From Chroococcidiopsis sp. TS-821 (GTDB lineage: Bacteria > Cyanobacteriota > Cyanobacteriia > Cyanobacteriales > Chroococcidiopsidaceae), in contig NZ_MVDI01000004.1 of the NCBI RefSeq assembly GCF_002939305.1, forward strand, positions 124,001 through 188,000: a stretch of DNA of 64,000 nucleotides. The letters run 5' to 3'. Shown here piece by piece: positions 19,235 to 28,025 of the stretch; the first letter of the stretch is position 1, and every line of letters starts with the position of its first letter. The notes beneath the pieces are model-generated. The model worked only from the letters and a program-made list of their open reading frames with translations, had not been told where the DNA came from and made no database searches. Position numbers and translations under genes: made by a program.

Positions 19235-20254
19235 ATGTCGGACTACTCAAACATTACCACAGCGATCGTTAGAGAAACGAGAGCGCGTGAAAAAGCTTTA
19301 GTGTTGATGAACGACAAATGCCGATCGCGGTTTTTGTTGCAAGCCCAGCGTACTACCAAGGTTTGTTTATTCTTTCATGGATTTACGGCAACGCCTGAAC
19401 AGTTCATGCCGATTGGCGAAGCTTTTTTCCAAGCTGGCTACAATGTTGTGATTCCTTTATTGCCAGGACATGGAATTGCGGGAGATTGGGATGGAGACAA
19501 CCCGCCACCGCTACCAGAAGAACAACGAGTTTATCAAGAATTTGGTTTGTACTGGTTAGAACAAGTGCAAGCTTTGGGCGAACAAGTCGTGATTGGGGGA
19601 TTATCCGGCGGTAGTACTCTAGCGGCTTGGTTAGCTTTGGAACGTCCGCACAGCATTCACCGCGCTTTGCTGTTTGCGCCGTATTTGAGTAACAGTAATC
19701 TTCTTGTTGACTTCATCGTCAAAATACTGCCGATTTACTTTCAATGGCGCACTGAAGAAGGGGCGATTAGTTACGGCTACGATGGCTTTGTGATGCCTGC
19801 ATTGCGCGTGTTTATGGACATGGGGCAAGATATTCTCGAACGTGTCAAAACAAGCATTGCCGCAGCACCCTGCTTTATTATTGGCAGCGATAGCGATCGC
19901 GCGGTTGATGAAAATGAAAATCAAGAATTGTACGAGTCTCTCGTCAAGCTGCAACCCAAATGCTGGTACTACTCGTTTGATAAAGTGTTTGATATTCCCC
20001 ACAACATGATGACCAAAGCTGAGGGAAACGAATATCAAGACTTGGTAATTGCCGTTGCCAAAGCTTATGTAGATAGCGATGTTACCTGGAAAGAAGTTGA
20101 AGAAATTGCTTACCAAATGCTCTTTCAAGGAAAAACTTGTGACGCTATAGTGCAAGAGTTGGGTTTAACTTCGCGCGTTGCACCCGATTTGCAAATACTC
20201 ATTTCCCTACTCGATAAATCTACAATTGTTGCTAAACATCATTCTGAATCATGA
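19235..20254 (+). CDS. Alpha/beta hydrolase (carboxylesterase/lipase-like)
   Basis: 339 residues, no signal peptide. Oxyanion-side motif FFHGFTATPEQF at about 47-58, LPGHG at 76-80, and the nucleophile elbow GGLSGGS with Ser124. FIIGSDSDRAVD and a His near residue 270 (IPHNMM) fit the Asp and His of the triad. A C-terminal extension of about 60 residues ends in a helical segment. It should hydrolyse esters or amides in the cytosol; substrate unknown. The 3' end overlaps the convergent RND permease gene by six bases. Confidence 0.83.
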   Translation: MSDYSNITTAIVRETRAREKALVLMNDKCRSRFLLQAQRTTKVCLFFHGFTATPEQFMPIGEAFFQAGYNVVIPLLPGHGIAGDWDGDNPPPLPEEQRVYQEFGLYWLEQVQALGEQVVIGGLSGGSTLAAWLALERPHSIHRALLFAPYLSNSNLLVDFIVKILPIYFQWRTEEGAISYGYDGFVMPALRVFMDMGQDILERVKTSIAAAPCFIIGSDSDRAVDENENQELYESLVKLQPKCWYYSFDKVFDIPHNMMTKAEGNEYQDLVIAVAKAYVDSDVTWKEVEEIAYQMLFQGKTCDAIVQELGLTSRVAPDLQILISLLDKSTIVAKHHSES

Positions 20255-23200
20255 TGAAAACATTTTACTCAGCTTGTCTCCTAAGCTCTGCAATCTAATT
20301 TCATGCAAAATTACATAAAAGCAGGGAATGATAAATAGCGTTAGCAGCGTTGCTAAAGATAATCCCGAAAAGACAACAACTCCTAAAGGTTGAAGAAATT
20401 CTGACCCCTCACCGATGCCTAAAGCTAAGGGAAACATCCCTAACACCGTTGTGATTGTCGTCATCAAAATTGGACGTAAGCGCTGTGGTGCAGCTTTGAG
20501 GATGGCACTTTTACGGTCAATTTGTTCGCGATCGCGAATTTGATTCGCCAGTTCCACCATAATGATCGCATTATTGACAACAATGCCTACAAGTAATACG
20601 GCACCCACAAGAACAGTCGCGCCGATCGCAGTTCCAGTAATATAAAGCCCAAAAATCCCTCCCGCTAATGCTAGAGGTACAGTGAACATAATTACCAAAG
20701 GATCGATTAAGGAGTTGTACTGTACTGCCATGACAACAAACACTAAAAACGCCGCTAATCCACCTAGAATTTGTAGCGATCGCTGTAGTTGCTGATTCGT
20801 CTCGGCAACCGAACTTGGTAAAATACTAACGCCTGGTGGTAAATCGATATTTTCCAGAACGGTATCAACCTCGGCTAAAGCATCTCCTAAACTTGCACCT
20901 TCGTTTAAATTACCTGCAATAATAAAGACTTGGCGTTGATTGATGCGTTGAATCTCGCCAGGCGCTTGCCCTTCGCGAATACTTGCAATGTCAAATAAGC
21001 GAATTTGGCGATTACTATTGACAAATAGCGGTAAACGTGCAAGTTGCGATTGATTTTGGATATCAGCTTGATTGAGTTGGACGCGGACATCGACTAAGCG
21101 ATCGCCCCGTTGCAATTGAGTCGGAACTGAACCTTCAACCGCAGTCTGAATTGTTTGCCCAATATCTTGCGTTGTCAAACCGAAACTCGCGACGCGTTCC
21201 CAGTCAGGAACAATCTGAAGTTCGGGTTGTCTCGCGTCTGCATTAGGGCGGAAACTGGCTAATGTTGCTTGCCGATCCAACGCTTGCAAGATTTGTTGTC
21301 CTGCTTGGCGGAGATTTTGTTCGCTATCACCTTGAACAATCACGTCAATTTCTGCACCGCGCACCGGAGAATTACTCAAGATTAACCCCCGCACTTGCCC
21401 AGGACTTAAGCGCAAGCGAATACCAGCTAAGTTAAGGCGATTAAACTCTTGATTAACGCGATCGACAAACGCTTCGACGTTGCTACCAGGTTTTAAAGTA
21501 ATCGTACTCGAACTGCGCAATGGGTTTTCTGTGGTGTTGCTACCAAAGAGAAAGCCACCCGCCGTCGAAAAAACATACTCAGTTTCCGGTTGCTCTAAGA
21601 GAATATCATCAACCGCGTCCATCACTTTTCGGTTGTTTTCGATGACAGTTCCAGGGGGAAATTGCGCAAACAAAGTTGCTTGTCCGGTACTAATACGGGG
21701 AAGGATTTCTTGGGAAATCTGCCCAACTAAGAGAAAACTGCCACCACCTAAAACTAAAAATGCGATCGCAACGACGAGTAAGCGATACCGCAGGATCTTC
21801 ATCAAAAAGTTGCGATATCCTTGCGTCGCCGCATCAAATCGCCGATTAAACGCTTGCAATATCCACAATCTACCAACTCGACTTGACCAACGAATTGCGA
21901 GTAATCGCGATGTCACCATTGGCACGAATGTGATGGCAATCAAAATTGACGCTGCAACCGCAAAGCTAATCGTCAGAATTAATTCACTAAATAATAACGA
22001 GAAAAAACCACCAATCAGTAGAAACGGTAAAACGGCAACTAAGTTCGTACTTGTTGATGCAACTAACGCAGATTCGACTTCTTGACTGCTATGAATCGAC
22101 TGCGAAATCAATTGCTGCGAATTCATGCGCGTTTTTGCATCTTTACCAGGAGTCATTCCCGCGCCTTCGGCAATATTTTCTAGCATCACAATCGAGTTAT
22201 CGACGACGATGCCTACGCCTAAGGCAAGTCCACCCAAACTAAATACATTAAGCGATAAACCAAATAACCCCATCAAAATAATTGCCGCCAACGCCGCTAG
22301 TGGAATGGCACAAACGATGATGATTGTTTGACGCAGCGAACCGAGAAACAAAAGCACTGCGATCGCAGCGAGTGCTGCCCCAATTAAACCCGCAGTTGCT
22401 ACGTTAGCAATCGAGTTACTAATAAACTGCGATTCATCTAGTGTTGCCGTCAATACCATGTCTTCTGGAATCACGCCGGATCTGCTGAGTTCTTCAATGC
22501 GTTGCTTGACTCCATTGACAACGCTAATTGTATTCGCATCAGGTTGCTTTTGAATACTTAACTTTACGGCAGGCTGTTTGTTGAGGTTAACAAACACGCG
22601 TTGATCTTGTGTGCCATCAACAACTTCAGCAAAGTCGCGCAGGTAAACACGGCGAGAAGGAAGCGTCGCACCATCTTCAGTGTTCTGTGCGGTACTTCCA
22701 GCTACCTCAAACGAGATGTTACGAATTTCGTCGGCGCTTTGAAACCGCCCGATTGTCCGCGTCAGCGGTTCGCCATTTTCTCCGCGAATGCGTCCTCCTG
22801 AAATATCTTGGTTACGGGCTTGCAGTTCATTGAGTACTGTCGTTAAACCAACGCCTAATGCTTGTAGGCGATTGAGATCGATATTGACTTGAACTTCTTC
22901 TTCAACACCGCCTGCAACATCAACCGAGGCAACGCCAGGAACGACGGTCAATTCGCGCGCTAATTCTTCGTCAGCAAACACGCGTAAATCGACTCCTTGG
23001 AGTGCAGGGGATGTCAGTGCAACTTCATATACAGGTAATTGCGAAGGGTCAACTTTAAATAATCTTGGTTCTTCGACTGTAGAGGGTAATTGTCCGCGAC
23101 CGCGATTGAGTGCTGCTGTTGCGTCGTTCAACGCTTGGTCAATGTTTCCCCCTGGTTGGAAATACAAATCTAAACTGACTTGTCCTTCGCGCGTTTGCGA

Positions 23201-23467
23201 ATAAACTTGCACAACGCCTTCGGTTGTGGATAACGCTTCTTCTAAAGGTCTTGTTACTTCATCAATTGCGACTTCTGGGGAAATCCCAGGGGCATTGATC
23301 CGAACGCCAATGCGAGGATAGGTAATAGATGGCAACAGATCGACTGGCAGCGAGGAGAGAAAATATATTCCCATGACTATGACTGCAAGCGTCAGCATCA
23401 GCGTGCCGATATGCCGTCGAATTGCGATCGCACTCACACTCAATCCTGATGCTTTGCCCTGTTGCAT
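20249..23467 (-). CDS. RND-family efflux permease
   Basis: 1072 residues from the ATG at 23467, with GGAG at 23477-23480; a TTG start at 23476 is less likely. The protein has the duplicated RND plan: a hydrophobic helix near the N-terminus (TLMLTLAVIVMGIYFL), two large periplasmic domains, and two blocks of membrane helices, with the VLVGAVLLVGIVVNNAIIM signature in the second block. It would export drugs, lipophiles or metals driven by protons, together with the adaptor encoded just upstream and an outer-membrane channel (not in the window). Substrate cannot be predicted. Confidence 0.92.
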   Translation of the reverse strand: MQQGKASGLSVSAIAIRRHIGTLMLTLAVIVMGIYFLSSLPVDLLPSITYPRIGVRINAPGISPEVAIDEVTRPLEEALSTTEGVVQVYSQTREGQVSLDLYFQPGGNIDQALNDATAALNRGRGQLPSTVEEPRLFKVDPSQLPVYEVALTSPALQGVDLRVFADEELARELTVVPGVASVDVAGGVEEEVQVNIDLNRLQALGVGLTTVLNELQARNQDISGGRIRGENGEPLTRTIGRFQSADEIRNISFEVAGSTAQNTEDGATLPSRRVYLRDFAEVVDGTQDQRVFVNLNKQPAVKLSIQKQPDANTISVVNGVKQRIEELSRSGVIPEDMVLTATLDESQFISNSIANVATAGLIGAALAAIAVLLFLGSLRQTIIIVCAIPLAALAAIILMGLFGLSLNVFSLGGLALGVGIVVDNSIVMLENIAEGAGMTPGKDAKTRMNSQQLISQSIHSSQEVESALVASTSTNLVAVLPFLLIGGFFSLLFSELILTISFAVAASILIAITFVPMVTSRLLAIRWSSRVGRLWILQAFNRRFDAATQGYRNFLMKILRYRLLVVAIAFLVLGGGSFLLVGQISQEILPRISTGQATLFAQFPPGTVIENNRKVMDAVDDILLEQPETEYVFSTAGGFLFGSNTTENPLRSSSTITLKPGSNVEAFVDRVNQEFNRLNLAGIRLRLSPGQVRGLILSNSPVRGAEIDVIVQGDSEQNLRQAGQQILQALDRQATLASFRPNADARQPELQIVPDWERVASFGLTTQDIGQTIQTAVEGSVPTQLQRGDRLVDVRVQLNQADIQNQSQLARLPLFVNSNRQIRLFDIASIREGQAPGEIQRINQRQVFIIAGNLNEGASLGDALAEVDTVLENIDLPPGVSILPSSVAETNQQLQRSLQILGGLAAFLVFVVMAVQYNSLIDPLVIMFTVPLALAGGIFGLYITGTAIGATVLVGAVLLVGIVVNNAIIMVELANQIRDREQIDRKSAILKAAPQRLRPILMTTITTVLGMFPLALGIGEGSEFLQPLGVVVFSGLSLATLLTLFIIPCFYVILHEIRLQSLGDKLSKMFSS

Positions 23468-23472
23468 GGTTA

Positions 23473-24768
23473 TCAACTCCCTTGCTGTGACTCTGAAAGA
23501 ATCGAAAAGCGCACTGTTGCGCCATCCGTTAATGCCCCACCGCTACGCGCGACAAATCGCTCGCCTGGTTGCAAACCTGATAAAATTTCGACTTGACCGT
23601 TCGCACTTTGTCCTAGTGTTACCTGACGTGCAGTGACAGTGCCTTCACTCGCTGCGGTTTCATTGACAACATAGATTGTGCTTTCCTGTTGCTGAGGCGA
23701 TCCTTGGGTGGGTGGCAATGCAGTTTGAGGTACAATAACGCGCTGTGTTTCCTCACTAGCAAACTGTACCCGTGCCAAAAGTCCGCTACCAATTTGTCCG
23801 TTACTATTCGGAATCACAACTTGAACCGGAATTAAACGCGCGGTTCGATCGGCTGCGGGAGAAATCCGACTTACTTGCCCCTCAAAAACTTCATCAGGAA
23901 ACGCATCTAATCGAACTGACACCGTTTGTCCTTGGCGAATTCTGGCAAGTTCCAATTCTGAAATTTCGACGTTGACTTGAATGCGGCTAAAGTCACCAAT
24001 CCGCACAATTTCCGTATTAGGCTGTACTAAATTCCCCACTTCTGTGAGCCGTTGCATGACTCTACCAGCAATTGGTGCGGTCAGTCGAGCGTAAGATTGT
24101 TGCCTTTTTGCTTGGGCGACGACGGCTTCTTGGGCGGTGACTTGGCTTTGTGCCGCTGCTTGTGCTTGTTGTTCGGTGCGGACTTGTTCTTGTGCCGCAC
24201 GTAATATTTGTGCAGCCGTTTGGGCTTCAGTTCGTGCTTGTTCGGCTTGTTGTGCGGGGACGGCGCCTTCTTGCAAAAGACGTTCCTGTCGTGCTAAATC
24301 TGCTTGTGCTTGTTGTAATTCTAAACGCGATCGCTCGACTTGTGCTTGCGCATTACTAACTTGATTTTGAGCGCGTGCCACGGCGGCGCGTAAGCTGGCA
24401 AGTTCGGCTTCTGCTTGGTTAACGGCACTCACTAACAACGCATCGTCTAGCCGTGCTAAAGTTTGTCCTTGGCGTACTGTATCGCCGACATCAACTCCAA
24501 TACTCAATACTTGCCCTGTGACTTGCGATCGCAACGAGACTTCGCGTGCTGGCGCAGTTGTACCTGTATACTCTGGTTGTTCTGTTAAGCTACCTGTCCG
24601 CGCAATGGCAACATCAACTGGTGTTATTTGCTGATTTGCACGTGACTGACCTTGTTGAGCGCTTGCTTCAGATTCACTGGGTAACGAATTACACGCTGTC
24701 AAGGCAACAGTGAAACTTAAACTGAACAACAACTTTGAAATTCGGATGTCTTTAAACACTAAAAGCAC
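23473..24768 (-). CDS. RND efflux periplasmic adaptor (membrane fusion) lipoprotein
   Basis: 431 residues, GTG start. Residues about 10-25 are hydrophobic with a lipobox (LTAC, Cys26). The order is typical for the HlyD/AcrA class: beta-barrel entry, lipoyl half-motif (GQVLSIGVDVGDTVRQGQTLARLD), a long Ala/Gln/Glu-rich alpha hairpin of about 100 residues, the second lipoyl half (LTAPIAGRV), beta-barrel and membrane-proximal domain. It links the permease to the outer-membrane channel. The stop codon lies five bases before the permease ATG, so the two genes are almost certainly one transcript. Confidence 0.92.
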   Translation of the reverse strand: MLLVFKDIRISKLLFSLSFTVALTACNSLPSESEASAQQGQSRANQQITPVDVAIARTGSLTEQPEYTGTTAPAREVSLRSQVTGQVLSIGVDVGDTVRQGQTLARLDDALLVSAVNQAEAELASLRAAVARAQNQVSNAQAQVERSRLELQQAQADLARQERLLQEGAVPAQQAEQARTEAQTAAQILRAAQEQVRTEQQAQAAAQSQVTAQEAVVAQAKRQQSYARLTAPIAGRVMQRLTEVGNLVQPNTEIVRIGDFSRIQVNVEISELELARIRQGQTVSVRLDAFPDEVFEGQVSRISPAADRTARLIPVQVVIPNSNGQIGSGLLARVQFASEETQRVIVPQTALPPTQGSPQQQESTIYVVNETAASEGTVTARQVTLGQSANGQVEILSGLQPGERFVARSGGALTDGATVRFSILSESQQGS

Positions 24769-24924
24769 CGCCTGTTGTTCTATTTTGATTGATAGCTAAT
24801 TTAAGTTTGGTAGCGGCAGTCATTACGTTAATTCGTTAGCTGACGGTTAGAAAAGTAACACAGCGCTTTGTAAAGAAAAGCTTTGTATCTTTTGTATTTT
24901 GCCCTTTCCATATCTTTACTAAAG

Positions 24925-24934
24925 TATTTAAATA
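24925..24934. promoter_or_regulatory. Palindrome in the adaptor-PadR divergent promoter region
   Basis: TATTTAAATA is a perfect 10-base palindrome in the 270-base AT-rich spacer between the divergent adaptor and padR genes. PadR regulators commonly bind AT-rich palindromes near their own promoter, so this is a plausible operator; in AT-rich DNA such short palindromes also occur by chance. Confidence 0.3.
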
Positions 24935-25038
24935 TTGCTAATAATTAATTTGGTTCTGTTCTAAGTCTGAAGATATATAAATTTTTGTTATTTCAATTTA
25001 GTACAGTCTTTCAATCTATCAGTTTGACATAAAAAAGA

Positions 25039-25572
25039 ATGCTTGAGTTAGCGACCCTAGGTATATTGCAAAGCAAACCACTGCACGGTTATCGACTAAA
25101 ACAGCAGCTAGAGCAGTTTATGAGTGGCTGCATCAGTGTGAATTATGGTGCAATTTACCCTTTGTTGAGGCGCTTAGAAGAACGCGGTGATATCACCACT
25201 CTCATCCAAGAAGCTGGTGAAGCAGGACCAAGTCGCAAGATATATAGCATCACTTCCCAAGGGGAAATCGCCTTTCGCCGCAAAATGCTAGAACACCCCC
25301 ACGAAAGCTGGGTAAATGCGCGATCGCGCTTTATTATCAAGTATTTCTTTTTCAGCCATCTCGAACCTGCAGAACGTATCAAACTGCTCGAACACCGCAT
25401 TATGGTATGTCGTCTGCGCTTGGAAACTCTGGAAGTTCAACCGATACCCAGTGACGATTTTTATGAAATCGCAGTATGGCATAGATTTATTGCGGTGATC
25501 AAAGAAGAATTAGAGTGGCTGAATGAACGATTAGCGCTTGAACTCCGCCAAGAATTAGAGTCTCGCAACTAA
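25039..25572 (+). CDS. PadR family transcriptional regulator
   Basis: 177 residues. The N-terminal winged helix (about 1-85) has the PadR features: ATLGILQSKPLHGYRLKQQL, NYGAIYPLLRRLEERG as recognition helix, and ITSQGEIAFR wing; a C-terminal helical region (about 90-177) supports dimerisation. It is divergent from the RND adaptor-permease pair, and that layout is typical of PadR regulators that control efflux genes. Repression of the efflux pair is inferred. Confidence 0.88.
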   Translation: MLELATLGILQSKPLHGYRLKQQLEQFMSGCISVNYGAIYPLLRRLEERGDITTLIQEAGEAGPSRKIYSITSQGEIAFRRKMLEHPHESWVNARSRFIIKYFFFSHLEPAERIKLLEHRIMVCRLRLETLEVQPIPSDDFYEIAVWHRFIAVIKEELEWLNERLALELRQELESRN

Positions 25573-25764
25573 TCAATATCTTTCCCGCGCTGAACCTTAA
25601 TATGTTTTAATATTCCGTAATAAATCAACATATTGACTGAGCATTAAACATGAATCAGTCGTCACAATAGAAGTGCAAGAAAGCGTTCGGCGCAGCTAGG
25701 CGCTGCAGTCTCCTTCGCTGCACAGTACAACACACGGTCATCACAGGTGAACGAGGAAGCGGGA

Positions 25765-26061
25765 ATGCCTAATATCAAATTTGAGAAAGAAAATCGTGAA
25801 GTCGTTGCTGCTGATGGTGCTAATCTTCGGCTTAAAGCGATGGAAAATGGCATCGATATCTACAAGCTTTACGGCAAAATGATGAATTGTGGTGGCTATG
25901 GTCAATGCGGCACTTGCATAGTTGAGATTACTCAAGGCATGGAAAACTTGTCACCACGCACAGAAGTCGAAAATCGCAAACTCAAGAAAAAGCCAAAAAA
26001 CTACCGTCTTGCTTGCCAAGTATTAGTCAATGGTCCCGTCAGCGTAGTTACTAAGCCTTAG
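25765..26061 (+). CDS. 2Fe-2S ferredoxin-like protein
   Basis: 98 residues from ATG 25765; GAGGAAG lies just upstream, while an in-frame GTG at 25747 is less likely. Four cysteines: three in [11 protein letters not shown] (C-x5-C-x2-C) and a fourth in RLACQV 33 residues later. Plant-type ferredoxins have C-x4-C-x2-C, so this spacing is nearer the adrenodoxin type. The Lys-rich segment [12 protein letters not shown] may be the interaction face. It carries one electron in the cytosol; the partner is unknown. psbM follows by 97 bases on the same strand. Confidence 0.85.
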   Translation: MPNIKFEKENREVVAADGANLRLKAMENGIDIYKLYGKMMNCGGYGQCGTCIVEITQGMENLSPRTEVENRKLKKKPKNYRLACQVLVNGPVSVVTKP

Positions 26062-26158
26062 TCAGTTAGAAAATCAAGAAAAAGTTCCTCTTCTCTGACA
26101 GCAACGATGATGTTATTCTAAGAATGTTAGCTCACGATCTGCGAGAGGCTTTCTTTCG

Positions 26159-26275
26159 ATGCAAGTTAATGACTTAGGGTTCGTAGCGAGCATCTTGTTC
26201 GTCTTAGTCCCAGCTGTGTTCTTGATAGTTCTGTATATTCAGACTGCTAGCCGCGAAGGTCGCAACGATTCATAA
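26159..26275 (+). CDS. psbM: Photosystem II protein M
   Basis: A 38-residue protein, too short for usual ORF cut-offs. The N-terminus [14 protein letters not shown] and the hydrophobic helix to LYIQTASRE match PsbM, a single-helix subunit at the dimer interface of the photosystem II core in the thylakoid membrane. The C-terminus runs slightly longer than minimal PsbM sequences (GRNDS). A strong terminator follows 18 bases after the stop. It could share a transcript with the ferredoxin gene or have its own promoter. Confidence 0.96.
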   Translation: MQVNDLGFVASILFVLVPAVFLIVLYIQTASREGRNDS

Positions 26276-26292
26276 AAATATATCCTAGAACG

Positions 26293-26320
26293 AAAACCCC
26301 CGCCTCTGGCAGGGGTTTTT
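26293..26320 (+). terminator. Intrinsic terminator after psbM
   Basis: AAAACCCCCGCC and GGCAGGGGTTTT pair with one mismatch around a three-base loop, and the right arm runs straight into TTTTT at 26316-26320. It could act in both directions: it also lies at the end of the convergent universal stress protein gene (stop at 26350). Confidence 0.9.
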
Positions 26321-26349
26321 GCTAGTAAGACCGCTAATTTAGTCAAACA

Positions 26350-27195
26350 CTAGCCTACAGTTCTTGCTAATAGCACCGGGCAATTGGCATTCACGCGGAC
26401 ATAATCGGACAATGAAGAACCCAAAAGCCGATCCAAGTCAACAAAACTTTTCGCAATCGAAGGACGGCGATCCGGAGAACCAAGCATTAACAAATCAACA
26501 TTGTTTTCCTCTGCGATGCGGCAAATTTCTTCACCAGGTTTACCAGTGGTAGAAATCGCGCGGGGTTGTACGCCTTGTTTTTTCGCTTCGGCGATCGCTT
26601 CGGCTAAAACAGGATCTTTTTCGCCTGGCATATTTGTACTCGATTGATTGCTTGCGCCTTTGTTGACGTGGGCTAAAATCAGCTGCCCGCCTTTAATATC
26701 TCGCAACAAAAATAGTGCTAACCGCAAACACTGTTTCGCTGCGTCTGAACCATCGATCGCTACCATGATCCGATTAATCTTTTTGACATAGATATCATCC
26801 TTGACCAATAACATCGGTCGCGAGGACAGTTGAAATACGTACTGACTGACGGAATTAGACAAAATTGACTGCAAGCGTTTAAGACCGCGCGAACCCATAA
26901 TAATCAGATCCGCATCAATTTCCTCTGCTACTTGGCAAACAACATCTTTAGGATCGCCTTGCCGAAGAATAGCTGAAACCTTTGTTGGGTCTAATTGCAA
27001 CGACTGAATTGCTGTAGCTAGTACCTTACCTCCTTCTTCCCACTTCGATGTCATCGTCTCGGCACTAACTTGAGGAGACACAACATGCAAGACGGTGACA
27101 GCTGCCTTTTGAATTGATGGCAAATCCATTAATGCTTTGAGCATTTCCTCCGAATGACCAGTCCCAGAGTCAGCTAACAAAATTTTTTCTAACAT
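26350..27195 (-). CDS. Tandem universal stress protein (two UspA domains)
   Basis: 281 residues from ATG 27195; GAGG lies about eight bases upstream of it, whereas the start at 27231 adds 12 unrelated residues. Domain 1 (about 1-135) begins EKILLADSGTGHS, domain 2 (about 140-281) begins NRIMVAIDGSDAA. Each has the C-terminal nucleotide-loop type GSRGLKRLQSILSNSVS and GSPDRRPSIAKS; the first fits the G-x2-G-x9-G(S/T) ATP-binding pattern loosely, the second less well. Fused Usp pairs respond to general stress in cyanobacteria; precise role unknown. Confidence 0.88.
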   Translation of the reverse strand: MLEKILLADSGTGHSEEMLKALMDLPSIQKAAVTVLHVVSPQVSAETMTSKWEEGGKVLATAIQSLQLDPTKVSAILRQGDPKDVVCQVAEEIDADLIIMGSRGLKRLQSILSNSVSQYVFQLSSRPMLLVKDDIYVKKINRIMVAIDGSDAAKQCLRLALFLLRDIKGGQLILAHVNKGASNQSSTNMPGEKDPVLAEAIAEAKKQGVQPRAISTTGKPGEEICRIAEENNVDLLMLGSPDRRPSIAKSFVDLDRLLGSSLSDYVRVNANCPVLLARTVG

Positions 27196-28025
27196 CGGGT
27201 CGCCTCTTTTCAATAACTTCAGCAAAGTCACACTTTGCCCTGAGTCAAAACTATGATTTTTATGAATTAATTACATTCTACAATTTCGTTAAAAAGTTGA
27301 ATTGCTTTGTCTTTAAATTGAAGATTAAATAATATTTAATCAACTTCAAACATTTGTTAATAAAGTGCCCAATTGCCAGGAGCATTAGCGCTTGTCTCGC
27401 GGACTGCGATCGCAGATTCTTTTCTGCAGGCGAAATTCATTGAACTTCGCTTGACAATTAACTTTTAATTGAGAACTTACAAATAAGTCACCACTAACTC
27501 GAGACACAATTTTGACTTACAAATATTACAAAAGTTTATTGAGTTTCGTATAAAATCTGAGGAAGAAGCTATCAGATATGAAAAGTACTATGCATAGCAT
27601 ATTTATTCTTTATGTAACTAACTAATTAAGCTTGTCGATGAGTTGAGCCTAATAAAAACTTATTTTATGTTTTTAGCGGTAAAGTTATGGTATGGTACAA
27701 AAACTAATACAAGGCAAATGAGTCAAAGCTTAACAGGCTCGACATGAATTATATGGTCAGCTTATATATGCGAAATCGGCTTAGCCTGTAAAACATTGCT
27801 TCAAGCTCTGGATGTTCGCGCAAAATCTGCATCAGTTTTCGCGAAAATCGCTATTAATTTTATTAACTCGGACTTAATCAAGCATTAAACAGTGTTAAAC
27901 TTATAATTACTACAGTATACCTCCTCCACAGGTGTCAATAGGCTGTCTCATTGCATATAGTAGTGTAGTGAGCACGCGCAAATAATTCTTTTATCTACAA
28001 AAAGGTGTGAGGATAAGAGGTAAAA
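27196..28025 (+). other. Long 5' region of the porin gene
   Basis: About 830 bases with no convincing ORF between the divergently oriented Usp gene and the porin gene. TTTTCGCGAAAA at 27836-27847 is a perfect 12-base palindrome, with a related TTCGCGCAAAAT stretch at 27815-27826. GTGTGAGGATAAGAGG precedes the porin ATG. The length suggests a long leader or several upstream control sites; no named regulator motif is recognised. Confidence 0.5.

Noticed and set aside
19631-20155. 174-codon antisense ORF inside the hydrolase gene
   Set aside because: Its composition is that of a shadow frame; the plus-strand hydrolase has clear motifs.
21480-22085. 201-codon plus-strand ORF inside the RND permease gene
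   Set aside because: Shadow frame opposite a strongly conserved efflux gene.
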